Below, in pieces: positions 50,488-59,480 of a stretch of 64,000 bases of DNA. The notes below the pieces were generated by a model. It ran no database searches and had not been told where the DNA came from. It saw nothing but the letters and a program-made list of their open reading frames with translations. A program made the translations under genes and the position numbers. How positions within the stretch are numbered: the stretch's first letter is position 1; the number at the start of each line of letters is the position of its first letter. The stretch is taken from contig NZ_JBHZRJ010000002.1 of the NCBI RefSeq assembly GCF_043641555.1, positions 248,001-312,000 of the forward strand. Direction: 5' to 3'. This stretch comes from Saccharospirillum alexandrii_A. GTDB taxonomy: Bacteria > Pseudomonadota > Gammaproteobacteria > Pseudomonadales > Natronospirillaceae.

Positions 50488-52911
50488 CTAGTGAGTGCTG
50501 AGGCTAGATGATGTCTGGTTCTCAGAGCGAGTCTTGGCCATTTCCGCTTCCACCTGGGCATCGGTCAGTGGCGTAGGATTGCGCTCCAAGGCTACATTTA
50601 ACACATCATCTATCCATTCAACAGGACGAATATCCAGTTCTTTCTTGATATTGTCCGGTATCTCCTTCAAATCCCTGACATTTTCCTTGGGAATGATAAC
50701 GGTTTTTATACCCCCTCGGCGAGCCGCCAGCAGCTTTTCTTTCAAGCCGCCAATGGGCAACACCTGCCCGCGCAGGGTAATTTCTCCGGTCATGGCGACA
50801 TCGGCCCGAACCGGAATGCGAGTCAGCACTGAGACCAAAGCAGTAGCCATGCCAATACCTGCGGACGGTCCGTCCTTGGGGGTAGCCCCTTCCGGAACGT
50901 GCACATGGATGTCACGGTTCTCAATAAAGTTGGGCATGATGCCCAGGCTTTGTGCCCGGCTGCGAACCACCGTCATTGCCGCCTGGATGGATTCTTTCAT
51001 CACATCCCCCAGCGAGCCGGTCTGTACAGTTCGGCCCTTGCCAGGCACCGAGGTGGCCTCGAGGTTCAGTAACTCACCACCCACTGATGTCCAGGCAAGA
51101 CCGGTGACCATACCGACCTGATTTTCCTTGTCGGCCAATCCGAATTTGTATTTGTGGACACCGGAAAACTCTTCCAGATTATCTTGGTCGATGGTTGTCG
51201 TTCTGGTTTCTTTTTCCAGCACGTTGGCCATCACAACTTTGCGCGCTACCTTGGCGATTTCCCGCTCAAGCCCACGAACACCCGCTTCCCGGCTGTAATA
51301 GCGAATCAGGTCGCTGATCGCACCGGTGGTCAGGTTGAGTTCGTTTGCCTTCAGTCCGTTGGCCTTCAGTTGCTTGGGCAATAGATATTTTTCGGCAATC
51401 GCCACTTTTTCATCTTCGGTGTAACCCGGAATGCGGATGATCTCCATCCGATCCAGCAACGGACCGGGAATGTTCATCGAGTTGGCGGTACAGATGAACA
51501 TCACATCCGACAGGTCATAATCCACTTCGAGATAATGGTCATTGAAGGTGTGGTTCTGTTCCGGGTCGAGAATCTCCAGCAAGGCAGATGCCGGGTCACC
51601 CCGGTGATCCATCCCCATCTTGTCGATCTCGTCGAGCAGGAAAAGTGGGTTACGCACCCCAACCTTGCTCAGTTTCTGAACTACCTTGCCAGGCATCGAG
51701 CCAATGTAAGTACGGCGGTGGCCACGCATTTCCGATTCATCCCGTACCCCGCCGAGCGCCATACGGACAAATTTGCGGTTTGTTGCGCGCGCGATGGACT
51801 GACCCAGGGAGGTTTTACCTACCCCCGGCGGCCCTACCAAACACAATACCGGCCCTTTAACTTTCTTCACGCGCTGCTGCACAGCCAGGTATTCGAGGAT
51901 GCGTTTCTTAACCTCATCCAGACCATAGTGGTCTTCTTCCAGAACTTCCTGGGCGCGCTTCAGATCATGTCGAACGCGTGACTTTTTGGACCAGGGTACG
52001 CTGATCATCCAGTCGAGGTAATTGCGCACGACCGAGGATTCCGCCGACATCGGCGACATCATTTTCAGCTTGTTCAATTCAGCTTTGGCTTTTTCAAGCG
52101 CCTCTTTAGGCATGCCAGCGCTGTCGATCTTACCGCTTAGCTCTTCAATTTCATTGGGGTTGCTTTCATCCAGGTCGCCCAGTTCTTTTTGAATCGCTTT
52201 CATTTGTTCGTTCAGGTAATACTCGCGCTGGGATTTCTCCATCTGCTTTTTTACCCGACCGCGAATGCGCTTTTCGACTTGTAGCAGGTCGATTTCGGTT
52301 TCCAGAACCGACAACAGATGTTCGATACGGTCGCGATCAGCCGACAGTTCCAGCACTTGCTGCTTCTCATCTATCTTCAGCGACAGATGGGCGGCAATGG
52401 TATCCGCCAGGCGACCCGGCTCCTCAATACTGTTCAACGAGGTAATCACCTCTGAGGGTACTTTTTTGCTCAGCTGTACGTATTTGTCGAACTGGGACAT
52501 CAACAGCCGAACCAGAGACTCGCTCTCGCGCTCACTGAGCTGTCCGCCGGTCATTAGCGTCGCGTGCCCTTTTATGTACTCCTCGCCCTCTTCAAGCTCG
52601 TCAATTCTGACACGATCAACGCCTTCAACGAGTACCTTTACCGTGCCATCTGGCAGTCGCAACAATTGCAGCACCGTCGCCAGGGTACCTACATGATAGA
52701 GATCGCCCTGATCGGGCTCATCATCAGAGGCATTGCGTTGGGCGACCAGCAGTATTTTCTTGCCATCGTCCATGGCAGCCTGAAGAGCCGCTATGGATTT
52801 CTCGCGACCAACAAACAACGGAATGACCATGTGCGGGTAAACAACCACATCACGCAATGGAAGCAATGGTAATACGATGGGATCGCCTGCCGGGGAGTCA
52901 GAATGCTCCAT
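50488..52911 (-). CDS. lon: ATP-dependent protease Lon
   Basis: Cytoplasmic AAA+ protease of 807 residues that removes misfolded and regulatory proteins. The N-terminal substrate domain (LPLLPLRDVVVYPHMVIPLF at about 14-33), a long coiled coil, Walker A GPPGVGKT near residue 360, Walker B FLLDEID, and the Ser-Lys protease dyad S683 (PKDGPSAG) and K726 (GGLKEKLLAA) are all present. Follows clpX, which has its own terminator; a sigma-32-like promoter sits 34 bp upstream of the start. Confidence 0.97.
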   Translation of the reverse strand: MEHSDSPAGDPIVLPLLPLRDVVVYPHMVIPLFVGREKSIAALQAAMDDGKKILLVAQRNASDDEPDQGDLYHVGTLATVLQLLRLPDGTVKVLVEGVDRVRIDELEEGEEYIKGHATLMTGGQLSERESESLVRLLMSQFDKYVQLSKKVPSEVITSLNSIEEPGRLADTIAAHLSLKIDEKQQVLELSADRDRIEHLLSVLETEIDLLQVEKRIRGRVKKQMEKSQREYYLNEQMKAIQKELGDLDESNPNEIEELSGKIDSAGMPKEALEKAKAELNKLKMMSPMSAESSVVRNYLDWMISVPWSKKSRVRHDLKRAQEVLEEDHYGLDEVKKRILEYLAVQQRVKKVKGPVLCLVGPPGVGKTSLGQSIARATNRKFVRMALGGVRDESEMRGHRRTYIGSMPGKVVQKLSKVGVRNPLFLLDEIDKMGMDHRGDPASALLEILDPEQNHTFNDHYLEVDYDLSDVMFICTANSMNIPGPLLDRMEIIRIPGYTEDEKVAIAEKYLLPKQLKANGLKANELNLTTGAISDLIRYYSREAGVRGLEREIAKVARKVVMANVLEKETRTTTIDQDNLEEFSGVHKYKFGLADKENQVGMVTGLAWTSVGGELLNLEATSVPGKGRTVQTGSLGDVMKESIQAAMTVVRSRAQSLGIMPNFIENRDIHVHVPEGATPKDGPSAGIGMATALVSVLTRIPVRADVAMTGEITLRGQVLPIGGLKEKLLAARRGGIKTVIIPKENVRDLKEIPDNIKKELDIRPVEWIDDVLNVALERNPTPLTDAQVEAEMAKTRSENQTSSSLSTH

Positions 52912-52944
52912 GGGAACCTCGAAAACTGTTCAGATTTGAATTGA

Positions 52945-52972
52945 TAATGGCGCCTGGGCCCGCCAAATCAAG
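52945..52972 (-). promoter_or_regulatory. Sigma-32-type heat-shock promoter of lon
   Basis: The minus strand reads CTTGATT, 13 bases, CGCCATTA, against the sigma-32 consensus CTTGAAA-N11-16-CCCCATNT. It lies in the 160 bp gap between clpX and lon, and lon is a standard heat-shock gene, which supports the match. Confidence 0.55.
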
Positions 52973-53041
52973 AGCTTAGGGCAATAAAACTTTCACCTGC
53001 CCGGTTGCGACACGGAGGCGCCAACAGCGTAATCGCAGAAT

Positions 53042-53067
53042 AAAAAACGGGCCCTAAAGCCCGTTTT
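53042..53067 (-). terminator. Intrinsic terminator of clpX
   Basis: AAAACGGGC (53044-53052) pairs with GCCCGTTTT (53059-53067) around CCTAAA; on the minus strand the T run continues to six. It directly follows the clpX stop. Confidence 0.88.
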
Positions 53068-53071
53068 CAGA

Positions 53072-54358
53072 TCAGTCGTGCTGACCACCCGCTGTTTTCT
53101 TGCTGTCTTGTGTTTCATAGATCAGCAGGGGTTCGGATTCCCCCTTGATAACACTCTCTTCAATAACCACTTTCGATACCCCGGTTTCCGAGGGAATCTG
53201 ATACATGGTGTCGAGCAGCACGTTCTCCAGAATGGAGCGCAGGCCCCGGGCACCGGTTTTACGTTCCATAGCCTTGTGAGCAACGGCCTTGAGCGCACTG
53301 ATGCGAAAATCCAGCTCGACACCTTCCATATCAAACAACTTCTGGTACTGCTTCACCAGGGAGTTCTTGGGCTCGGTCAGAATCTGAATCAGGGCGTCTT
53401 CATCCAGTTCGGTCAGGGTGGCAACCACGGGCAAACGACCAATAAATTCCGGGATCAGGCCGTACTTGACCAGATCTTCCGGCTCGACATCGGCAATGGT
53501 TTCACCCAGGTTCCGGTTCTCGTCCTTGGTCTTCATGGTGGCACTGAAACCAATACCACCCTTTTCAGAGCGATTACGAATCACTTTTTCCAGGCCTGCG
53601 AAAGCACCACCACAGATAAACAGGATGTTGCCGGTATCGACCTGCAAAAACTCCTGTTGGGGGTGTTTGCGTCCGCCCTGCGGCGGTACTGACGCCACGG
53701 TACCCTCAATCAGTTTCAATAAGGCTTGCTGCACACCCTCGCCGGAGACATCCCGGGTAATAGAGGGGTTGTCGGATTTTCGGGAGATCTTGTCGATCTC
53801 ATCGATGTAGACAATGCCGCGCTGGGCCTTGTCGACGTCGTAATCACACTTTTGCAGCAGTTTTTGAATGATGTTCTCGACATCCTCACCCACATAACCC
53901 GCTTCAGTCAGGGTGGTGGCATCGGCAATGGTGAACGGTACGTTCAACATGCGGGCCAGTGTTTCGGCCAGCAGTGTTTTACCGCTGCCTGTCGGGCCGA
54001 TCAGAAGAATATTGGACTTGCTCAGCTCAACGTCATCGTTGTGCTCACCGTACTGCAGGCGTTTGTAATGATTGTAAACGGCGACCGACAGCACCATTTT
54101 GGCGCGCGACTGGCCAATGACGTATTCGTCCAGCGTTTCTCGGATTTCCGCGGGAGTCGGCAGTTTACTGCTTTCGTGCTTGGGACCATTGTCCTGCAGC
54201 TCTTCGCGAATGATGTCGTTACACAGATCGACACACTCATCGCAAATGAACACCGAAGGCCCGGCAATCAGCTTACGGACTTCATGCTGGCTCTTTCCGC
54301 AGAAAGAGCAATACAGCAGCTTACCGTCTTCGCCTTTTCCGGTTCTATCGTCGGCCAT
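53072..54358 (-). CDS. clpX: ClpXP unfoldase subunit ClpX
   Basis: Hexameric AAA+ unfoldase that feeds proteins into ClpP; 428 residues. The zinc-binding domain has C17, C20, C39 and C42; Walker A GPTGSGKT is at 121-128; the GYVG pore loop is at 154-157; Walker B GIVYIDEIDKI and the ClpP-docking loop IGF (GGIGFSA) are intact. Downstream of clpP by 146 bp, as in most bacteria; this gap could hold a second promoter, but I could not pick a convincing one. Confidence 0.97.
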   Translation of the reverse strand: MADDRTGKGEDGKLLYCSFCGKSQHEVRKLIAGPSVFICDECVDLCNDIIREELQDNGPKHESSKLPTPAEIRETLDEYVIGQSRAKMVLSVAVYNHYKRLQYGEHNDDVELSKSNILLIGPTGSGKTLLAETLARMLNVPFTIADATTLTEAGYVGEDVENIIQKLLQKCDYDVDKAQRGIVYIDEIDKISRKSDNPSITRDVSGEGVQQALLKLIEGTVASVPPQGGRKHPQQEFLQVDTGNILFICGGAFAGLEKVIRNRSEKGGIGFSATMKTKDENRNLGETIADVEPEDLVKYGLIPEFIGRLPVVATLTELDEDALIQILTEPKNSLVKQYQKLFDMEGVELDFRISALKAVAHKAMERKTGARGLRSILENVLLDTMYQIPSETGVSKVVIEESVIKGESEPLLIYETQDSKKTAGGQHD

Positions 54359-54504
54359 TCAACTACTCCATTGGTAACGGTTGCTCGATTAAAGATGAAA
54401 CCACAGCCCCGATAATGCAAGTTTTTTCAGGGAAACCACTGTGGTTGTTTGGTAAACATGATCAACCGATTGATTTTACAGGTATTTTAGCGATTTCATC
54501 ACAA

Positions 54505-55143
54505 TCAGCCAGTATTGCGGCTCTGCATGACCTTATCGACCAGGCCGTAGCTAACGGCGTCGTCCGCTTTCATGAAGTTATCACGATCAGTGTCTTTCTC
54601 GACAACTTCAAGCGGTTGACCGGTATGATACGCCATGATGTCGTTCAAACGCTGTTTCATTTCCAGAATTTCGCGCGCGTGGATCTCGATGTCTGACGCC
54701 TGACCCTGGAAACCGCCCAGCGGCTGGTGAATCATCATGCGCGAATTGGGCAGGCAGAAGCGTTTGCCTTTGGCACCGGCTGTCAGTAACAGCGCGCCCA
54801 TGCTGGCCGCCTGACCAATGCACATGGTGCTCACATCGGGCTTGATGAACTGCATGGTATCGTAAATAGCCATGCCAGCGGTGACCGAGCCTCCCGGCGA
54901 ATTGATGTACAGCGAAATGTCCTTGTCCGGATTCTCGCTTTCCAGAAACAGTAACTGCGCGACAATCAGGTTGGCCATATGGTCTTCAATCTGACCGACC
55001 AGGAAGATTACATTCTCTTTCAGCAGTCGCGAATAGATATCGTAAGACCGTTCACCCCGAGCCGACTGCTCAACGACCATAGGTACCAGACCGCTGGCGT
55101 TCATGATATCGGGTGCGGACCCGTTGGCATCAAACTTTGACAT
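54505..55143 (-). CDS. clpP: ClpP protease catalytic subunit
   Basis: Tetradecameric serine peptidase; 212 residues with a short propeptide. The catalytic residues are S114 (GQAASMGALLL), H139 (MMIHQPLGG) and an Asp in the DTDRD segment (about 184-188). The N-terminus to residue 20 is removed in homologues. The distance to the tig terminator upstream is only 30 bases, so any promoter would have to overlap the tig terminator; read-through from tig is likely. Confidence 0.97.
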   Translation of the reverse strand: MSKFDANGSAPDIMNASGLVPMVVEQSARGERSYDIYSRLLKENVIFLVGQIEDHMANLIVAQLLFLESENPDKDISLYINSPGGSVTAGMAIYDTMQFIKPDVSTMCIGQAASMGALLLTAGAKGKRFCLPNSRMMIHQPLGGFQGQASDIEIHAREILEMKQRLNDIMAYHTGQPLEVVEKDTDRDNFMKADDAVSYGLVDKVMQSRNTG

Positions 55144-55170
55144 TGACTCGACTCCTGGTATTCAAAAAAC

Positions 55171-55203
55171 AAAAAAGTTGGCACCCCCAAGGAAGCGCCA
55201 ACT
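55171..55203 (-). terminator. Intrinsic terminator (partial) between tig and clpP
   Basis: AGTTGGC (55176-55182) pairs with GCCAACT (55197-55203) around a 14-base loop; TTTTTT then G then TTTTTT follow on the minus strand. It is 45 bases after the tig stop and only 28 before the clpP start, so partial read-through must be expected. Confidence 0.7.
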
Positions 55204-55248
55204 CTCATTGCTGCCTCATGCTGCCGACATCAGTGCCGGCACTGGCAT

Positions 55249-56562
55249 TCAGCCTTGTGCCGCCGCCTTGTTCTTAACAGCGTCCTGGTAACTTACGGTG
55301 GATTCGTTCACCTTGGATTTACTCAGGATATAGTCGATTGCTGCGTTTTCAACAACCACAGCACGAACTTGGTTCAAAAGTTCACGATTGCTGTAGTAAT
55401 AGTCAATGACCTGCTGCGGCTCCTGGTATACGGAAGCCTGGTCTTCGATGTAGGCGCGCACCTCGGCATCGTCTGCTTTCAGCTCGCCGCTGTTGATCAC
55501 TTCGTTCATCAGCAGGCCGACTTTAACGCGACGCTCGGCTTGCTCCTGAAACAGCTCCTTAGGCAGGCTGGACGGGTCCATCTGGGCGCCACCACCGAAC
55601 TGCTGAACGGCTTGCTGCTGCAAACGACCAATCTCTTCATCAACCAGCGCTGAAGGTACGTCTAGGCTGTTGTCTTCGACCAACTTCTCGATGACATCGT
55701 TCTTCAGCTTGGCCTGGAGTGCGTTGCGAGCTTCGCGTTCCATGTTCTGGCGAACTTCAACTTTGAAGCTTTCAAGGTCGGTACCCTTGGTGCCGAAGGC
55801 TTCAAAGAAGGCTTCATTCAACTCGGGCAGCTCGGCTTCAGCCACTTCGTTCAGCGTGATATCGAACACCGCTGCTTTACCAGCCAGTTCCTTGTTGCCG
55901 TATTCTTCCGGGAAGGTGACATCAACCGCCTTGGTTTCACCGGCTTTCATGCCGACGATGCCGTCTTCAAAGCCGGGAATCATCGACTTGGAGCCCAGAA
56001 TCAGGGTCTGATCTTCGGCGCTGCCGCCATCAAACGCTTCACCGTCTACCTTGCCGACAAAATCGATCTTGACCTGGTCAGTATCGGCTGCGGCACGATC
56101 GACAACTTTATATTCAGCACGCTGCTTGCGCAGATTGGCCAGCATGTCATCAATATCGCTATCCGCTATTTCTGCGGACTGCTTGTCGAAATCATAACCG
56201 TCGAAAGCTGCCAGTTTTACTTCAGGGAAAACTTCAAAGGTGGCGACAAATTCAACGTCCTGGCCCGCTTTGTCCTGAGTGAATTCAATGCGCGGAGAAC
56301 CGGCAGGCGTCAGCTTCTCTTCAGTCAGGGCTCTTGCGTAGTTGTTCTGTACTACTTCCTGCAGCACTTCGGCGCGAATACCATCACCAAAACGCTGTTT
56401 AACCACGGAAACAGGTACTTTACCCGGACGGAAACCGTCGATGCGCACGCGGCGAGCTGTTTGCTTCAGCTTTTCACTAACCGCATTATCCACTTCACTG
56501 GCGGGGACACCCACCTTCAGACGGCGTTCCAGACCGGTAGTCGCTTCGACAGACACTTGCAT
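55249..56562 (-). CDS. tig: Trigger factor
   Basis: Ribosome-bound chaperone and prolyl isomerase, 437 residues. Ribosome-docking signature in VRIDGFRPGKVPVSVVKQRFG (about 39-59 here, G-F-R-x-G-K-x-P), FKBP-type domain in the middle (DQVKIDFVGKVDGEAFDGG), and a helical C-terminal cradle. Start ATG 56562 with AGAGGA seven bases upstream; the open frame to 56622 has no ribosome site. First gene of tig-clpP-clpX-lon-hupB-ppiD. Confidence 0.96.
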   Translation of the reverse strand: MQVSVEATTGLERRLKVGVPASEVDNAVSEKLKQTARRVRIDGFRPGKVPVSVVKQRFGDGIRAEVLQEVVQNNYARALTEEKLTPAGSPRIEFTQDKAGQDVEFVATFEVFPEVKLAAFDGYDFDKQSAEIADSDIDDMLANLRKQRAEYKVVDRAAADTDQVKIDFVGKVDGEAFDGGSAEDQTLILGSKSMIPGFEDGIVGMKAGETKAVDVTFPEEYGNKELAGKAAVFDITLNEVAEAELPELNEAFFEAFGTKGTDLESFKVEVRQNMEREARNALQAKLKNDVIEKLVEDNSLDVPSALVDEEIGRLQQQAVQQFGGGAQMDPSSLPKELFQEQAERRVKVGLLMNEVINSGELKADDAEVRAYIEDQASVYQEPQQVIDYYYSNRELLNQVRAVVVENAAIDYILSKSKVNESTVSYQDAVKNKAAAQG

Positions 56563-56643
56563 GAGGCTTCCTCTTGCTCTTTTATAAGGTAATGACCGGT
56601 AAACTAAGCCCGATCTGTACATTGGGTTAATTAGGGGGCGGTT

Positions 56644-56672
56644 AATGTAGGGGTGATGGGGGTACTATTCAA
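56644..56672 (-). promoter_or_regulatory. Possible sigma-70 promoter of tig
   Basis: The minus strand shows TTGAAT, 17 bases, TACATT in the 252 bp gap between the tRNA terminator and tig. Both hexamers match four of six consensus bases. No other clear feature was found in that gap apart from the tRNA terminator. Confidence 0.4.
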
Positions 56673-56776
56673 GCCCAGTCAACGGTATCCGGCCGCCCTG
56701 CTGACAAATAATGATTCAACCAACGATTGAATCCACCGGGAAGCAAGAAGCCGCCCAACTTTTTTAGCGCACATAC

Positions 56777-56801
56777 AAAAAAAGCCGGAGACCGGCCTTT
56801 T
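56777..56801 (-). terminator. Terminator of the tRNA operon
   Basis: GCCGG (56784-56788) pairs with CCGGC (56792-56796), extended by AAA/TTT across one bulge; seven or more T follow on the minus strand. It lies 14 bases after the tRNA-His 3' end. Confidence 0.65.
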
Positions 56802-56814
56802 CTGAAATAATAAG

Positions 56815-56891
56815 TGGGGTGGACGATGGGACTCGAACCCACGACGACTGGAATCACAATCCAGGGCTCTACCAACTGAGCTACGCCCACC
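56815..56891 (-). tRNA. tRNA-His (GUG)
   Basis: Cloverleaf with a seven-pair acceptor stem (one G-T), anticodon loop giving GTG, TTCGAGTC T-loop and encoded CCA. Position 56891 supplies G-1, which pairs with discriminator C73, the identity pair of tRNA-His. Last in a three-tRNA transcript. Confidence 0.96.
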
Positions 56892-56911
56892 ACAAATTAT
56901 CGTTACGAGAC

Positions 56912-56988
56912 TGGTACGCCCGGCAGGACTTGAACCTGCAACCACTCGCTTAGAAGGCGAGTGCTCTATCCGGTTGAGCTACGGGCGC
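56912..56988 (-). tRNA. tRNA-Arg (UCU)
   Basis: 77-base cloverleaf with encoded CCA; anticodon stem-loop CTCGC-CTTCTAA-GCGAG gives TCT, reading AGA and AGG arginine codons. T-loop TTCAAGTC. Middle gene of the three-tRNA transcript, 20 bases upstream of tRNA-His. Confidence 0.96.
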
Positions 56989-57060
56989 GTAATCCCAAAA
57001 GGTCACGCTACCAGAGCGGCGAAACCGCCTGCCCACCGAGACGACACCTTACTAAATTAA

Positions 57061-57137
<77 letters not shown>

Positions 57138-57165
57138 ATCAGTACGTCTCGTCAACGTGGGGCGC

Positions 57166-57194
57166 ATATTACTGACGGGCTGGGGTGCCGTCAA
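57166..57194 (-). promoter_or_regulatory. Stable-RNA promoter of the tRNA operon
   Basis: The minus strand has TTGACG, a 17-base spacer and TAATAT, then GCGCCCC, a GC-rich discriminator typical of promoters under stringent (ppGpp/DksA) control. An A/T-rich tract just upstream (57198-57212) could be an UP element. Transcription would begin about 20 bases before tRNA-Pro. Confidence 0.8.
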
Positions 57195-57335
57195 ACACTT
57201 TTTTAAAAAAATTCAGGAAAAACAAGACGATAGACCCTTTTCCGGTTAATTCGATCAATCCTTGAACTGAGTGTGTTTCCTTGCCCGACCCAGACGGGCA
57301 TGCGAAAATCCGCAAAACTTCCAAGGAACCTCTCC

Positions 57336-58202
57336 ATGCCCGCAAACATACTGGACGGTAAGGCGACGGCGAGCCGCGTACGCGCCCGTGTCGCCGAAGA
57401 AGTCACCGCCCTGACCAGCCAGGGGATTCGGCCACCTGGCCTGGCTGTTATACTGGTCGGCACTGACCCGGCCTCCGAAGTCTATGTTGGCAGCAAGCGC
57501 CGCGCCTGCGATGAAGTTGGCTTCAAATCAGTCAGTTACGATTTGCCATCATCTACCAAAGAAGCTCAGTTACTGGCGCTGATCGACGATCTCAACGACG
57601 ACGCCTCCATTGATGGCATTCTGGTCCAACTACCACTGCCCGAGCATATTAATGCCGATACCGTGGTCGAGCGCATCCGCCCGGATAAAGACGTCGATGG
57701 CTTTCACCCGTTCAACGCAGGGCGGCTGGTTCAACGCCGGCCCATGCTCGAAAGCTGCACCCCAAAAGGCATCATGACCCTGCTGCGCGAAACCGGGGTG
57801 GATCTGCGTGGCCAGGAAGCACTGGTCGTTGGTGCCTCGAATCATGTCGGACGGCCCATGGTGCTGGAATTGCTGCTGGCCGGCTGCACAACAACCTGCG
57901 CCCATCGGTTCACGGTCGATCTTGAAAAACACGTACGTCGAGCCGATATCCTTGTGGCCGCTGTTGGCCGTCCCGGCCTGATCAGGGGCGACTGGATCAA
58001 AGAAGGCGCCATTGTGATCGATGTGGGCATCAGCCGCACCGACGATGGCAAACTGACCGGCGATGTGGATTTTGAACTGGCCTCTGAGAAAGCAGCCTGG
58101 ATAACCCCCGTGCCTGGCGGTGTCGGTCCGATGACGGTAGCCACGCTGATGGAAAACACCTTGATAGCAACCAAGCGGTTGCACCTTAATCTCACGCAAT
58201 AA
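57336..58202 (+). CDS. folD: Bifunctional methylene-THF dehydrogenase/cyclohydrolase FolD
   Basis: Interconverts 5,10-methylene-, methenyl- and 10-formyl-tetrahydrofolate; 288 residues. The catalytic Tyr-Lys pair is in EVYVGSKRRACDEVG (Y50, K54), the cyclohydrolase region is GILVQLPLPEHI and the NADP site is VVGASNHVGRPM, where most homologues have SNIVG. The PVPGGVGPMTVATLMENT signature is complete. Start ATG 57336 follows AAGGA; the longer frame to 57273 is unsupported. Confidence 0.96.
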   Translation: MPANILDGKATASRVRARVAEEVTALTSQGIRPPGLAVILVGTDPASEVYVGSKRRACDEVGFKSVSYDLPSSTKEAQLLALIDDLNDDASIDGILVQLPLPEHINADTVVERIRPDKDVDGFHPFNAGRLVQRRPMLESCTPKGIMTLLRETGVDLRGQEALVVGASNHVGRPMVLELLLAGCTTTCAHRFTVDLEKHVRRADILVAAVGRPGLIRGDWIKEGAIVIDVGISRTDDGKLTGDVDFELASEKAAWITPVPGGVGPMTVATLMENTLIATKRLHLNLTQ

Positions 58203-58216
58203 CCCGAGGACAACCT

Positions 58217-58714
58217 GTGAACGTATTGCTGACCACCAATCTGGGTGACATCACCCTGACCCTGAACACTGAAAAAGCGCCCAACACCAGCGCCAACTTC
58301 GCCGAGTACGTCAATGCCGGCTTTTACGATGGCCTGATCTTTCACCGGGTGATCAACGGCTTTATGGTTCAGGGCGGCGGCTTTGAGCCTGGCATGAAGC
58401 AGCGCTCCACCCGCGCACCTATCGACAATGAGGCCAACAACGGCCTTAAGAACACAGTTGGCACCATTGCCATGGCCCGTACCGCTGATCCGCACTCGGC
58501 CACGGCCCAGTTTTTCATCAACATTGCTGACAACAGCTTCCTGGATTTCAAATCGGAAAGCACCGATGGCTGGGGTTATGCCGTCTTTGGCGAGGTAACC
58601 GACGGCATGGACGTTGTTAACCGAATCAAAGCGGTACCGACAACCTTCAAGGCTGGCCATCAGGATGTGCCGACTGAAGACGTCATCATCGAAAAAGCCG
58701 TTATTCTGGAATGA
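58217..58714 (+). CDS. ppiB: Cytoplasmic peptidyl-prolyl isomerase B (cyclophilin)
   Basis: Cyclophilin-type prolyl isomerase of 165 residues without a signal peptide, so the cytoplasmic PpiB rather than periplasmic PpiA. The active-site segment FHRVINGFMVQGGGFEPGM (about 46-64), MARTADPHSATAQFFIN and GYAVFGEVTDGMDVV are present. Lies 14 bases after folD and four bases before lpxH, a common ppiB-lpxH pairing, so folD-ppiB-lpxH probably form one unit. Confidence 0.95.
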   Translation: MNVLLTTNLGDITLTLNTEKAPNTSANFAEYVNAGFYDGLIFHRVINGFMVQGGGFEPGMKQRSTRAPIDNEANNGLKNTVGTIAMARTADPHSATAQFFINIADNSFLDFKSESTDGWGYAVFGEVTDGMDVVNRIKAVPTTFKAGHQDVPTEDVIIEKAVILE

Positions 58715-58718
58715 TCGG

Positions 58719-59477
58719 ATGATACACCACCGCCGTGCTGTTCTGATTTCAGATCTGCACCTGAGCGAGTCCCGCCCGGACCTGGTCCGGGCCTTTTACG
58801 CCTTTCTGGATGACGTTGCCAGCCAGCACGAAGCCCTGTTCGTTCTGGGGGATTTCTTCGAATATTGGGTCGGTGACGACGCTACTACTCCCCTGCATGA
58901 CGACATAGCAAGACGACTGCATCAACTGAGTGAGACCACTGCGGTCTATTTGATGGTCGGTAACCGAGATTTTGCCCTCGGCAACCACTACGCCAAACGC
59001 TGCAATGCGACCTTGCTTCCAGACCCGACCCCGGTTCAGTTTGACACTCAAACCTGGCTGCTAAGCCATGGCGATCGACTGTGCACCGACGACCGCGGTT
59101 ATCAGCGTTACCGGGCCATCATTCAGTCTCCCGCCGTGCTGGGCACCCTGCGCCGACTGCCTCTGGCATGGCGGCTAACGTTGGCCGAACGCCTGCGCAA
59201 GGCCAGCAAAGACCGAAACAGAACGGATGCGCCCCGCTACATCGACGTGAATCAAAAAGCCGTGAAACGTGCGCTGAAAGGCACCCGGCACGCCGGGCTA
59301 ATCCATGGCCATACCCATATGGCCGACTGGCATATGATCTCGGACGATAATGAACCGGAGCGGGAACGCCTGGTAATGGGTGATTGGGATAAACTGGGCT
59401 GGTATTTGCAATTCGAGCAGGATAGTAAAACGCTTAACCGGTTCAGCGTTGCCCAGTTAGCGTTCGGGCAAGACTGA
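58719..59477 (+). CDS. lpxH: UDP-2,3-diacylglucosamine diphosphatase LpxH
   Basis: Peripheral membrane metallophosphoesterase that makes lipid X in lipid A synthesis; 252 residues. Metal-site motifs: LISDLHLSESRPDL (D12, H14), GDFFEYWVGDD, MVGNRDFALG, the SHGDRLCTDD stretch and LIHGHTHMADWH. The start at 58719 (MIHHRRAVLISDLHL) lies four bases after the ppiB stop; the frame continues upstream to 58614 only as a shadow. With lpxK, two of the late lipid A steps are in this window. Confidence 0.94.
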   Translation: MIHHRRAVLISDLHLSESRPDLVRAFYAFLDDVASQHEALFVLGDFFEYWVGDDATTPLHDDIARRLHQLSETTAVYLMVGNRDFALGNHYAKRCNATLLPDPTPVQFDTQTWLLSHGDRLCTDDRGYQRYRAIIQSPAVLGTLRRLPLAWRLTLAERLRKASKDRNRTDAPRYIDVNQKAVKRALKGTRHAGLIHGHTHMADWHMISDDNEPERERLVMGDWDKLGWYLQFEQDSKTLNRFSVAQLAFGQD

Positions 59478-59480
59478 CCG

